Positions 1 through 11,500 of a stretch of 64,000 bases of DNA are shown here, one piece after another. The notes under the pieces are model-generated. The model was given only the letters and a program-made list of their open reading frames with translations. It searched no databases and was not told the DNA's origin. The position numbers and the translations under genes were made by a program. The stretch is from Nemertoderma westbladi (lineage: Eukaryota > Xenacoelomorpha > Nemertodermatida > Nemertodermatidae): assembly GCA_032718475.1 (NCBI GenBank), contig JAUCBJ010002472.1:29121-93120 (forward strand), in the 5' to 3' direction. Each line of letters starts with the position of its first letter. Within the stretch, counting starts at the first letter, position 1.

Positions 1-1857
1 GATCACCTCGATGGTTGGAAGGCCCACTTTGAAAAGCTGCTCAATAATGACAGGGTATTGCCTGATAACTTTATAGAAGTAAAAGTGTCTGAGTCTGTAC
101 TCCCGATATTCCCATTGGCGAAATCTCCTTTGCAGAAGTGAAGGTTGCTGCAAAGAGCATTAAGACTAATCGTGCCAGTGGAGTACAGTAGATGGTGTTC
201 CCCCTGAGGTCTTTAAAATACCTGAGTGTTTAAAGCTCATCTATCCCATCATAGTAGACATGCACCGAACAACAAGAGTCCCAAAAGAAATGAAAACAAA
301 TAAGTTGGTGCCAGTTCCCAAGAAGGGCAACCTAACACTCTATGGTTCTTTTCGTGGAATCTCATTGATCTCGATTGCTGCAAAGCTATACAATAGAATT
401 CTAATAAATCGCATCAGGGATCCCATTGAGATACTGCTCCGTCGAAATCAGAATGGATTCCGTACAGGTCGTGGGACCATGGAGCCCATTTTGGCACTTA
501 TAAGGATAATTGAAGGGTTATCAAAAAAGAAAGACAGGCATCTGGCTGTTATCTTTGTTGACTTCTTCAAGGCCTTTGATTCAATCTCTCGCTCACGTAT
601 GTTCAGCATACTTTCATTATATGGGATTCCTGATGAAATTATTGCAGCAATCAGATCAGTATACGATGGTTCGACAACATTTGTGTCTACTGTTGACGGT
701 GACACAGAACCATTTGAAGTGTTATGGGGCGTCCTCCAGGGAGACACACTTGCACCATTCTTCTTCATAATTGTGGTGGACTATGTTCTACGCTTGTCCT
801 TAGATCATCATAATGGTGATGGGGTGATGATAACTCCACCTACTGGCTCCAGAAGTCGAGGAAATCCTGCAAAGTACCTAACTGATCTAGACTTTGCTGA
901 TGACTTAGAAGTACTCTCAGAATCATTAGAGGGAGCCCAACGGCTCCTCAGCTCATTAGAACATGCTGCTTCTAGTGTTGGTCTTTTTATTAACTCCAGA
1001 AAGACCAAAAGTTTGACAGTTAACTTTGAAAGTCCTCAGCAAGTCTCTGATCGGATGAGCATAAGCTCAAAGCATGGTATGCTTAAGCATGTGGACGACT
1101 TCTATTACCTGGGATCATGGATCCGGAAGTCTGGGGAGGACCTTCGAATACGTAAGGGAAAGGCATGGGCAGCCTTGAATAGGCTTTCCAGGATTTGGAA
1201 GTCATCGAGAATTAATTGGAAACTTAAGGTCCGATTATTTAGAACAGCAGTAGTTCCAGTACTCCTCTATGGGAGTCCATGCTGGGCTCTAACTGCTGAG
1301 GACACCAAATCTCTGGATGGCACATTCACAAGAATGCTACGCCGGGTTCATTGTGTCAAGTACAATGCACACATCTCCAACCTGACACTATATAACATTG
1401 GAGGTGTTTCATTGGTTCCCCCAAGCTTGACACTAGAACAAAATCGCCTCCGCTTTGCAGGACATTTCTTTCGCCGTGAGGACCAGCCAGTGCATAATCT
1501 TGTACTTTGGCAGCCTCATGGAGAGAATAAGCATGGTGGACAGCCCATGACTTTCTTGAGACGCATCTTAAAGGACACTGGCCTTGAAGATGCGGATGAT
1601 CTAGTAAATGTCATGGGTGATAGGGAGTTGTGGCGGTGCAATTTTGTTGACAAGGCGGCACAGCATTCTTAAAAATGCAACTGCAATGCAGCATGCCGAT
1701 CCTAGTAGTGCGACGGGTAATCCTATATTGTTTATTTACAAACTTTTTTGTAAAGTAGCCTATTATTTACATGGCGCATATCGAAGTTATTTGTTTTATG
1801 AACGAACGCAGTGAACAGCTGCAATGCAGTATGCCGATCCTAGTAGTAGTAGTAGTA
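1..1857 (+). mobile_element. LINE-A non-LTR retrotransposon, 3' portion (window edge cuts 5' part)
   Basis: This is the 3' part of a non-LTR retrotransposon, called LINE-A here because at least seven copies or fragments occur in the window. Bases 1-259 still encode reverse-transcriptase upstream sequence (for example DHLDGWKAHFEKLLNND) but in broken frames, with an in-frame stop near 190. The RT frame then stays open from 260 to 1672. The 3' end is a short palindromic motif (GCTGCAATGCAGC-like) followed by TAG repeats rather than poly(A). That end motif occurs twice, at about 1679-1707 and 1818-1857. The clade is not certain; TAG-type simple tails recall the I group, but I cannot assign it without a phylogeny. 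Confidence 0.9.
260..1672 (+). CDS. LINE-A reverse transcriptase ORF (3' domain)
   Basis: A 470-residue open frame encodes the reverse transcriptase of a non-LTR retrotransposon, which copies element RNA at the nicked target. Visible motifs are FVDFFKAFD (residues 99-107, first catalytic Asp), GVLQGDTLAP (157-166) and the catalytic FADD (212-215), followed by thumb and C-terminal sequence such as YLGSWIRKSGED and LLYGSPCWALT. The ATG at 260 is probably internal, because homologous sequence continues upstream in other frames. The apurinic-type endonuclease expected at the N-terminus lies outside the window or is lost. This is the most intact LINE-A RT frame here; copies at 44075 and 52612 diverge by indels. 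A host gene is very unlikely. Confidence 0.9.
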   Translation: MHRTTRVPKEMKTNKLVPVPKKGNLTLYGSFRGISLISIAAKLYNRILINRIRDPIEILLRRNQNGFRTGRGTMEPILALIRIIEGLSKKKDRHLAVIFVDFFKAFDSISRSRMFSILSLYGIPDEIIAAIRSVYDGSTTFVSTVDGDTEPFEVLWGVLQGDTLAPFFFIIVVDYVLRLSLDHHNGDGVMITPPTGSRSRGNPAKYLTDLDFADDLEVLSESLEGAQRLLSSLEHAASSVGLFINSRKTKSLTVNFESPQQVSDRMSISSKHGMLKHVDDFYYLGSWIRKSGEDLRIRKGKAWAALNRLSRIWKSSRINWKLKVRLFRTAVVPVLLYGSPCWALTAEDTKSLDGTFTRMLRRVHCVKYNAHISNLTLYNIGGVSLVPPSLTLEQNRLRFAGHFFRREDQPVHNLVLWQPHGENKHGGQPMTFLRRILKDTGLEDADDLVNVMGDRELWRCNFVDKAAQHS

Positions 1858-2420
1858 CAATAAGCTTTTTAAACCAATCATAGTGTCTATTAAGAATAGA
1901 GTTATACCATAGTTAAGTCAAGAAGGTTTGTGATAGGCTGCGATTTGCCGAAATAGTGCGTCCCAGTCGTTCAAAACCGGTTGGGTGGAATTTTCTTCAA
2001 GTAGTTTCCCTTCTTTATTATAGCCCCCCCCCCCCCCCCCCCTCCTCTAGTCACGGATTGGTTGGCAAAAGAATCACACTAAACTGTCTGTGGAATGTTA
2101 TAATAATTAACCTCCTCCCTCCCCTTTACATTAAATAACATTTTGGTAACCAGTTCAAACCGGTTTCTTGCTAATTAATGATTGGTTTTAAATAGATTGG
2201 TTGGTTATTATAAATACTAAAGTTTATCTTATTATAAATCTAACAACAGTAAATGTTGCCAGCTCTTAAAAGGTCAGCGCTTATTGTCCTATATTTACGT
2301 TTCCTTCGTTATGAATCAATGAATCCATCTCATTGGGTTAATGTTTTACATTCGGCCTGTCAAGGTGAAGTGAACGTTAATACCTATTGTCGAAAAGAAA
2401 GGAATGGTCAGAAATTGCAG
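1858..2420. other. Intergenic, AT-rich, with a poly-C tract
   Basis: No supportable gene was seen. A run of about 19 C residues lies at 2024-2042. Short open frames here have no recognisable similarity. Confidence 0.6.
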
Positions 2421-2586
2421 AGAGGTCAGTGCTTAATTCCAAGAAAATTACTTGGCACGCCAGATAATTGTATTGTTAACACTAAAGTAATTAAACAAGA
2501 AACCCTTCTTGTTTAATTACTTTAGTGTTAACAATACAATTATCTGGCGTGCCAAGTAATTTTCTTGGAATTAAGCACTGACCTCT
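2421..2586. repeat. Perfect inverted repeat (81-bp arms, 4-nt loop)
   Basis: Bases 2421-2501 are the exact reverse complement of 2506-2586, separated only by ACCC at 2502-2505. I compared the arms base by base and found no mismatch. The arms are AT-rich and non-coding. The open frame running into the left arm is a shadow. Possible explanations are a palindromic MITE, a recent inverted duplication, a hairpin RNA locus or an assembly fold-back. Confidence 0.95.
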
Positions 2587-2974
2587 GAGTTATTCACCAG
2601 TGAAGTTTTGTTATTGTATAAAGGTTAGCAGTACAGTTACTATTGTCATTTGCCTATCTTCTGTATTTGTTCTTGTTTGTATTAAATTCGACTGCAGTTA
2701 AATTTTGAGTATATAGTCCATTATTAGTAACTAAATGATACAGTGTATACTACGGGAAAATATCGGATATAATAAGACCATATTTCATTGATAAATTTAA
2801 TTTAATTAATTGAACATTCATCAGGCTAGTGTTTGTATAAGGGTTAATAGTTACAGCTAGACGAACCCGGCTTTCACTATCACGTCACCTTCAAGATCTC
2901 TGCATGTCAACATCGTCAATAAAAGTAAAATAAAATTAATTTTAATTTTTTTTTCTCAATTTCATGCTTACTTG
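2587..2974. other. AT-rich intergenic, nothing recognised
   Basis: No coding similarity or repeat structure could be supported in this stretch. Confidence 0.5.
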
Positions 2975-3130
2975 TAGCCATGGTGTAGTGGTTGCATTGA
3001 GTTAACATCTCTCGGAGGTCGTCGGTTCAACCCCCGCATGGGGGCGAGTCCAGTTTACGTTTCGGCACGCTAGCTTTGAAGGGTCTAGCCAATGAGCATC
3101 GCTGCATTAATGCATCCTTAAATTGTAGCT
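2975..3130 (+). mobile_element. tRNA-derived SINE-like repeat
   Basis: The first 70 bases resemble a tRNA. An A-box-like TGGTGTAGTGG lies at about 2981-2991 and a B-box-like GGTTCAACCC at about 3023-3032, followed by non-tRNA body sequence. The cloverleaf is poor, so this is more likely a SINE head than a functional tRNA. A body fragment (ATCCTTAAAT-GTAGCTAAAT-like) recurs near 48850, which supports a dispersed repeat. Confidence 0.6.
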
Positions 3131-4247
3131 AAATTTTGTTAATATAAATATACTGGCGGAACTATAAATTAAAATTATTAAATACAATTATTGCGATAAA
3201 TAAACATGTTAGTGGTTTTGGTGGTTAACAAGGTCCACTATGGAGGGACATGAAGCGCAGTTGAGAACGTGATGTTTATCCTCGGCAGAGTTCCTACAAT
3301 ATTTGCAAAGACATTGCAATCACAGCTCGTGGAAAGGGGTAACCAGTTAAACAGATGAGATAGTGGAAACTATGGGCGGTTCCCTGGTGACAATGTGTCG
3401 ATTTCTCTGTTGTGAATCTTTCCAACTCCAACTTGTGAAGGCTGGCCGTTCGGTGCGGTAACTGCGATAATGCTGTAGGGTTGAATAGCGATGGGTTTAT
3501 AATAGGAGATCTTCAGTGCGAGTTTTTTTCTCGTATAGCTCTAATGGACATAGTCACAGATGAGAGCATCCTTTTAACAAACTTCGATTTGATTTTATCA
3601 ATCTCTTTCATATGCGTGAGAGGTAAGAAGCGGCCAACCTCGGTAAAACCATATGATACCATTGTTGGTTCTATTTTCTTAACGACACGGGTTTACCTTG
3701 TTTTAAAAAAAAATAGTAACTAAATGAGTAATGGAGTTTCCTCTTGGGGGTTTCGTTCTGGGGGGACCGAACTGGAAATAAGTCGTCAGACTTTGTGTGT
3801 AGGCCTAATCCCTGGCCTAATGGCCGAACGAAAATTTACTTCTAATTTTTTTTCTTTTCGTCATTATTTATCTGAGTTAATTGTTATACTCTCGTAAACC
3901 AATCGTTTCGATTGATTATTGCTAGGTATTTTGTTCTTTTAGTCTGGCGCACTCTATGAATTCCCCATGGTGTTAAATTTTATAACCGCAGAAAATTAAT
4001 AATAATTGGAATACATGCAACCCAAAACGGAGTAAAATGGTGTACAATATAAAATATAAACGGAGAGACACAAAGGAAAATTATAAATTAAATTTGTAAA
4101 AAAAATATTAAAAGTAATCAATAAAATAAAAGTAATTAAGTCGTGAACCCATTCATCCAGTCGCTGAAGTCGAAGTTTAACATCTAATGTAAATAGGACT
4201 ATATGATAATGCGAAAAAGCGAATGCGAATAGCGAAAAGTATCAACC
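3131..4247. other. Intergenic with dispersed-repeat fragments
   Basis: No gene was recognised. The segment near 3805-3845 (CCTGGCCTAATGGCCGAACG then AAAATTTACTT) is shared with about 48389-48420, where it follows a 16-bp tandem repeat, so it is a dispersed repeat end. A weak open frame at 3481-3723 has no recognisable similarity. Confidence 0.5.
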
Positions 4248-4332
4248 GGCCCTATTGGGGCTCGAACCCAGTACCTAGGTTTCAAACTTCTGGTTATCAT
4301 CAGCCGGGTGAGTGTACTGAGCTACCAGGCCA
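4248..4332 (-). mobile_element. tRNA-like SINE head or pseudo-tRNA
   Basis: On the minus strand an A-box-like TGGTAGCTCAGT near the 5' side and a perfect B box GGTTCGAGCCC at about 4256-4266 are spaced as in a tRNA with a long central region. Acceptor ends GGCC pair loosely. It is too irregular for a confident functional tRNA. Confidence 0.5.
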
Positions 4333-4410
4333 GGTGAATATTTATCTATGGAGTGGGATATTATATTTAGGCCAACTAATCACTCAAAGGAAAGTACAAC
4401 TTAGTAATTC

Positions 4411-4471
4411 CCGTGCTCTGCCAGAAATGGCAACCATCCTCTCTGGTTGCCATTTCTGGCATAGCACGCGG
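4411..4471. repeat. Short imperfect inverted repeat
   Basis: The 26-base left arm (4411-4436) and right arm (4444-4471) carry TGCCAGAAATGGCAACCA and its reverse complement around a 7-nt loop, with one or two mismatches further out. It sits directly before the LINE relic at 4475. Confidence 0.85.
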
Positions 4472-4474
4472 GCC

Positions 4475-5163
4475 ATTCGACTACCATTACACAAACTCCA
4501 ATAGACTCAGACGCAGCGAGACAGCATGCGTGGATGGAGCCACTGCACGAGGCAAACCGCGCGGCTCTTTGGGCCGCCGCCACGACGCAACTGGAGATTG
4601 CCCGCCTCACGCGGTTGACTCGTTGACATGTCAGTCTCCGGCTGCTGGCTCGACGCCATTCCCATCAGTTCGTTGGGACTGAAACTCACTGACGCCCAGT
4701 TCCGAGTTTCGGTTGCCACACTCCTCGGTTGCAAGGTAACCGAACCCCACAGGTGCTCCCTGTGTGGAACCATTGATGTAAGATCAGATGGCCTCCATGG
4801 TCTGTCATGTCGGAGAAGAACCGTGAGGATGGCACGTCACTCTATGTTGAACAACATGGAGCCATGGCTGCATGCTGACTTGGGATGCGAACATCATTGA
4901 CCCCCTCGCTCCCAGTCATCTCGCTGCGAGTGCCAGCTGCCAGCCGCCGTGTTGTCGAGGAGGCAGAGGACATGAAGATCGCGAAGTAAGAGGAACTAGT
5001 CAACCGAGAATACCTATTCCACCTGGTAGCCTTCGAGATCTTCGGTCGACCCGGCCTTGAGACTGCTGCATTCCTAAAGGAGGTGGGCATAACCCATCAA
5101 CGGAATCACAACGCATCCTCATAGCCATCCTGATCGGCAACACAGCCTCCATCCTTGGGACCG
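4475..5163 (+). pseudogene. Decayed C-terminal end of a second LINE-type polyprotein
   Basis: Translated pieces in shifting frames match a C-terminal domain often found after the reverse transcriptase in invertebrate retroelements. They include CWLDAIPISSLGLKLTDAQF and GLHGLSCRR (4640-4810), then TWD and DPLAPSHLA (about 4875-4920), KIAKYEELVNREY-like (4975-5015) and FEIFGRPGLETAAFLKEVG (about 5033-5087), ending near GNTASILGT (about 5140-5163). Frameshifts and stops (for example near 4620, 4880 and 4987) show it is dead. The PDG/WDVT-type core could be a nuclease remnant, which is inference. A poly-C tract lies just downstream at about 5196-5216. It is not related in sequence to LINE-A. Confidence 0.7.
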
Positions 5164-5521
5164 CGGACCCTGCACTATCACAGGGTCTCTACGACCCCCC
5201 CCCCCCCCCCCCCCCCAGCCCCTGCACCCATCGCGGGCCAGACTGCTTGACTTTTAATTTTTTAGACTTTTAATTTTAGGGATTATTAGATAGAAGGCGT
5301 TGTGTTTGTTTGTGCTATTTCTGTTGATATACAATTCATATTAACCTGTATAATTATAAAAGTTAAAAATTATATAGACACATATAATTCCATATCACTT
5401 CGTTTAATAAAAATAAATTAAATTGATATATACTGTAAGTAAAATTTCACAAATTGCAAGATAAATATATATTATTTGGAATTATTTTTGTAACTTAAAA
5501 GTGAAAGTTGTAGCGAGAAAC

Positions 5522-8500
5522 ATGGATATAAAACTCCGGCCAGTCGTATTTATTTTCGTGTTTGAGTTTTTGGTGTTGGGAGCCATAGCAGCAGCGGATG
5601 GAGGTGAGCAAACTTTTTAATTTTATAGAAATTAACATACTCACATACTAATTAAGATACTAATTTGTCTTCATAAAGATACAATCAAAGGCCGAGTGCT
5701 GCTAATTGGGTCCATGGATTGCCAATAGTACATTATTAATACTATCTATACTATACTATACATATTTATTACACAGAATTTATTAGTTTTATTCTAATAT
5801 TCTTCTGTAAATGGGGTCATGCTTGGATTCGAGTCTTAGACTAACACCACAACTATAATTAAAAAACGTAGACCGCACAATTATGCTGTTGATGTTTGAT
5901 TAAAATCTATTTTAAGTCTAAATAAAATGAAATTATGGTATACCAACATATAATTAATTAAGTATTTGTCCTGAAGTTTATTGAATTACAGTATTATACA
6001 ATAACAATATAGTTTGTTGAATTATATTGTTTCTGTAATTGTACAATTTTAACATTTTGTTTATTTATTTTGTTTCAGAATGGTCATACGTAGGTAAGTC
6101 ACTTGTTATATGACTACTACTGTATCTCCTTGGAAACAATAGGAAGAGGAAACATTCGGATGTACCCGTTTTGTACCAAGTTGGGAAATTCCTAGTAATT
6201 CGGTAAACGTTGCGAAAATTATTTTTATTCGCAAACATTAGTGATAATATTTTATTTTCCTTGCAGTGAATACTATATTTATTTACATAAGTTACCTTAG
6301 TTTATGGGTCCATTTTAAATATTAAATGCTACTGTACTTCTAATTAATTAATGAGCGACAGGTGACTTTTATTCATTTCCCATTCAATCGCATCTAATTT
6401 CACAGTTTAATAACTTATTCTGGAATATTATTAATTCGCTACTTCCAATATTCTTATCTACTCTACCTTTTGTTTGGATTGTATTATGCAAATTTACATA
6501 TATTTTATGTTCGTTCATATACTGTATAAACGGTGATATCTGCTCAAGTGATAATTAATATGTGAAAATGGGCAATGAATTCTACAAGAGTCTCATCCCT
6601 ACAACCGAAGGTAATTTATCTATAATTTATTATTTTAATTTCTGATAGATCCATCAATGTGGCCTATAAACCACCCAGGTAAATGTGAAGGTGACTTTCA
6701 GTCTCCTATTAACATAATGAGCTACGACGCTGTTTACAACTCAAGTCTGTCTAGGCCACCGTTGAGATTCTCCCCCAACCATTTCGATATCGATTTCAAT
6801 AAACTTCATCTCACACATTCTGGCCATACCGGTAAGTAAACAGCGACGATAAACATTGTACTTCTTCTAATGTAATAGCAAGTCAGAACTGGCGTCAACA
6901 GGAGAAGGCCTACACTACTACGATCGCATGCTGCATTGCAGCTGAATTATATATACTGTATTACATTCATATTAAGAATGATGTGACGGCTTGTCAACAA
7001 CATTGCGCCGCCACAACTCCCTATCACCCATGTCATTTGCTAGATCATCCGCATCTTCAAGGCCAGTGTCCTTTAAGATGCGTCTCAAGAAGGTCATGGG
7101 CTGTCCACCACTGCCTTAATCTCTCCATGGTGTTGCCAAAGCACAAGATTATGCAGTTGTTGGTCCTCACGGCGAAAGCAATGTCCTGCAAAATACGATC
7201 AGACATTTCTTGATGGCTGGGCTCCCTCTAGTGATTCTGACAGTACCCTTAAGTCATCAGCAAATTCTAGATCAGTAAGGTACTTTGCTGGATTTCCTCG
7301 ACTTCTGGAGCCAGTAGGGGGTGTTACCATCACCCCATCTTTATTAAGATGTTCTAAGGACATGCGTAGAACATAAGCAACCTCAATTACGAATAAGAAT
7401 GGTGCAAGTGTGTCACCCTGAAGGACTCCCCATAAGTCTTCGAATGGATCTGTCAACATCAGCAGTAGACACAAACGTGGTGGATCCATCGTACAGTGAT
7501 CTGATAGCTGCAATAATTTCCTTAGGAATACTATATGCTGCCAGTTTACTGAACATACATGGTCGGGAGACTGATTCAAAGGCTTTAATAAAGAAGTTAA
7601 CAAAGATAATAACCAGTTGTCTGTCTTTCTATATTGATAACTCTTCAATTATCAGAATAGGCTCCACAGTCCCACGACCTCTATGGAACTCATTCTGATT
7701 TCCACGGAGAGCAGTCTCTCAACAGGATCCCTGATGCGATTCTACATAATTTTATTGTATAACTTTGCAGTAATCGAGATTAATGAGATTCCATGAAAAG
7801 ATACGTATATTGTTAGGTTGCCTTTCTTTGGGGCATGGTCCAACTTATTTGTTTCCAGTTCTTGAGGGACACTCTTTGTCCTGTACATGTCCACAATAAT
7901 GCAATGTGGTGAATGAGCTTCAAGCATTAAAGAATTTTAAAGACCCCAGGGGGCACACCATCTACTCCACTGGCACGATTGCTCTTGATGTTCCTAACTA
8001 ATCTAATCTTGATTTCATCAAAGGTGAACACAGACTCAGATACATGATGTACCTCAAAGATATCAGACAATGACAATACTGTCATTGTTTAGAAGCTTCT
8101 CCAAGTGGTCCTTCCAACCTTTGAGGCGTTCAGATGGAGATTCATCTTTAACCTTGGTGGTTGGTTGGCTTTTCCTCCCAGTCCCAGTGAGCAGGTTGAT
8201 TGATTGCCATGCCTGGGCTGATTGCCTGCTATCATCGGCATTGGTTAATTGCATCAACCTGCTTATTGATGAAGTATGATAACCTTACAATCCATTAGAA
8301 AGTAAACTCATATACACTACCGGGTAGAGGTCGAAGTGTACATATCTGTGAATTTTTTAAGATGTTAAGTTTTTATATTCTACAGTAAGTATAGGCCTTC
8401 TATTATATTGCGAATATTTGCTGATATATATGTATTATATTTTAGTTGGTCTAACATTCCATGCTGAGAATGAGAAATTGGAGGTGAGTGGAGGGGGTTT

Positions 8501-11500
8501 AATGCCAGGGAAGTATTGGTTTTATAACATTCACTTCCACTGGGATGTTGAAGATGTCTTTGGCTCGGAACACCAGATCGACGGTGACCACTTCCCCCTT
8601 GAGGCCCACATCATCTATGTTCATGAACAGTACGACAATGTCGGTCAAGTGATAAGTGCTAAGGACCCCAACGGATTGGCTGTAATGGCCATATTGTTTA
8701 AGGTTAGTTGAAATTTCTACAGTATTAACTATTTGATTTTATTTATTATAAATTATTAAGTAATTTAAACAGGACTTAGGATGATTCAACTCTATAGCAA
8801 ATGGAGTGAAAAAATGAATTCGCCACCAGCGGGATCGAACCCGCGTCTCCCGATAAACGTTCAGGTATGCTAACCACTACACCACAGAGGCTCCTGCATC
8901 TTTCCGATTGATTTGCTATAAGGTTACCGTTGCTATTTTATTTAATATATACTTTTATATTAATAAGCTAACCTTTTTGGTAATTAAGATAACAAGTACT
9001 GTATATTATGATTATTCTTAGTATTCATGTCATACATTATATATATGATGATCATATAAAACTAGTACATATTTTAATCATTATTAATCGCTTTTTATTT
9101 CTAACACAGCAAGCTGACTACATGAACGAACTCATTGACCCTATAACCATCCAACTAGCCGACGTTGCTAAGCATGGAACTGAGGTTCAACTACAACACA
9201 ACTTCGATTTAGGCAGCCTTCTGTTTGAAGTTGGACCCAATTTTTATCGATACCAAGGTGGACTCACCACTCCAGAATGCAACGAGATCGTCCAGTGGAC
9301 TGTGTTTCAACGTATTGCCGATATTGGTCATTATCAGGTCGGTAGTTTTTCCAGCAATAATTCTAAAATGTTCAGAATTTGATATATCCCATTATATAAT
9401 AAAAAATATGAAGGATTAATAAGACAGAATTGGCGATAGACATAGACTCTGTAGTTAGGGAAATACAGCTTGAAAATATAAAGGGTTGTACAAATTGGTA
9501 GTGTGAAATTTACACAATTAATTAGGTTTTGGTTTATATTTGACCATGTATGTATATGGTGTGTGGATTACCATAGCACCCTTAGTCGTAAAAAATAAAC
9601 CCTTTGTTAATTGGGGTTCGATAACAGGACAACAGTAATAATATTGGTCGAAATGCTCAACAACAGTCTTCAAATTAAAAAAGAGGGACTCCAACTATGC
9701 TAGCTGCTTTTAAAATTTTATATTTGGCTGTTTATGGCTGGCTGTTATCTGTCAGCCAAAAACAGACAATATTTAAGTAGGCCTCTAGCTGATACCAGGA
9801 TATGCCTAATACAGTAGTAAACTACTGGAACGGTACTTACTGACTTTGTTTATACAACTATTTCAGCCTACATCTGTACCTGCCTACTGACTACTGAACT
9901 ATAGATATGGCCTACCACAGTACCGGTACTGTGTAATCCTACACTCTGTTGCTTGCGACACCCGAGAATGGAATGTCGGCACAACTTGTCTTCGATGGAG
10001 CCTCCATTGTGGAGGCAGGTTGGCTTTGGAAGTATTTTTGTATTTAGTGCTCTCTCTGCAGAAGTTATCAATGTGGATCTACCAGTTTATTCCGGCTATC
10101 CCCTCCCCGTACTGCCGTACAGCTCTTAGTTTAACTGTAGACACAAAATTGACGGATTGCATCGATAAGTGGCGATGGATTCGGATTGGTACAAATTCTC
10201 ACATGTATTTCGTTCTGTTTTCGAGTGATGGTGTTCCGCTGGAAACAACATTCTCCGGCAGATTGTCGAGCCTATTATTGACGGTACGTGATAGGCCTAC
10301 CGACGTTTCTTTTTCAACTTTGAAGAATAAACACTGAGCTGGATATGATAGTAACAAAGTGGTTTAAAAAAACTGAATGTGGTATTTCACCAATTTTTTT
10401 GAGGGAAAGGAAGTGTTTTAAGGGACAACCCCAAAGTAACAATACCCACAGTACAGTACAGTAGTTATTACAGTACCGGTAGGGTGAGTGAGGGAGACTT
10501 AAACCCCAAAAGTTATAATCGCTCTAAAGAACAGATAAATAAATTTTTCAATGCCGTTTTAACTTTTTCACATTACATTTATGATTGCTATCATTATGTG
10601 AGAGTTTGAGAATTTCAACTCTTAAACTTTTTTAATTAAACCAATTATTCGTATTTTCGAAAATGCGTCAAGTCTCCCACAATGGGGGGAGAGTTGACAC
10701 CTAGGGTGGGAGACTTAACCCCACCCCGCATACTTGTAAATTCGTTCAAAAATGCAGAAGAAGTGTAATAATTACATGTTCAACATGTCTATTTTCTAGA
10801 ATAGTATCAAAATTTTAAAAAATGCAATTGTTAAATTATTATCCAAAATTTTATACAAATTTAGGTGGTCTTTCACATGGTTCTCCCAATAAGAACTGAA
10901 TAAATAATAGTTCGTTAAAACTGCATTAAAATTTCACGCGGGAGGGTACTTTTCATTAATGAATATCTTGTATAATTTTCAATCCAGGCACATATTAATT
11001 GTTTTCCTGTAATTCTATTGATGCGTGCCGCTTTCTGAGGAAGTGGCATCTTGTTTAAGCTGTCAATCACCCAATTGGCAGGCTACTAACTACATTGCAA
11101 AGAGGGAAGGAAGAGTTGGTTGGCTTGGCTTGGCTGGGTTTATCAAGGCCTCTCTCTCTCTCTCTCTCTGGCCACTCCATTGTATTCACATTCCATTGAT
11201 AGCTTGGTCTGTGTAAGTGCCGATCAACTGGTTGGAGTGCCCTGGTGTAATGGTTCTCTACGTGGGTGTATCTCTAGGTAGACGTTAGCATTGAAGGCTT
11301 CAAGTCTCCCTCACACTCGGGCGTCATGTCTCCCCACATGGGCTTCTTTTTTATATTAATTGATATAATTTCAAAACGGCTGAACCAAAACTGGAAAACA
11401 ATATATGGCAGGATAGTGCAATAATTAGTCAACACATGTTGTGAATTACAATTAACATACAGTAAAATAAGGATGCGATTTTTCATTCGTTGTAAAGGGA

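Noticed and set aside
4401-4773. Several overlapping genes on both strands
   Set aside because: All are shadows of the LINE relic at 4475-5163 whose retained similarity lies on the plus strand.
8821-8892. Functional tRNA
   Set aside because: The T-arm is one base short, U33 is absent and acceptor pairing is poor, so it is kept as a tRNA-like repeat.
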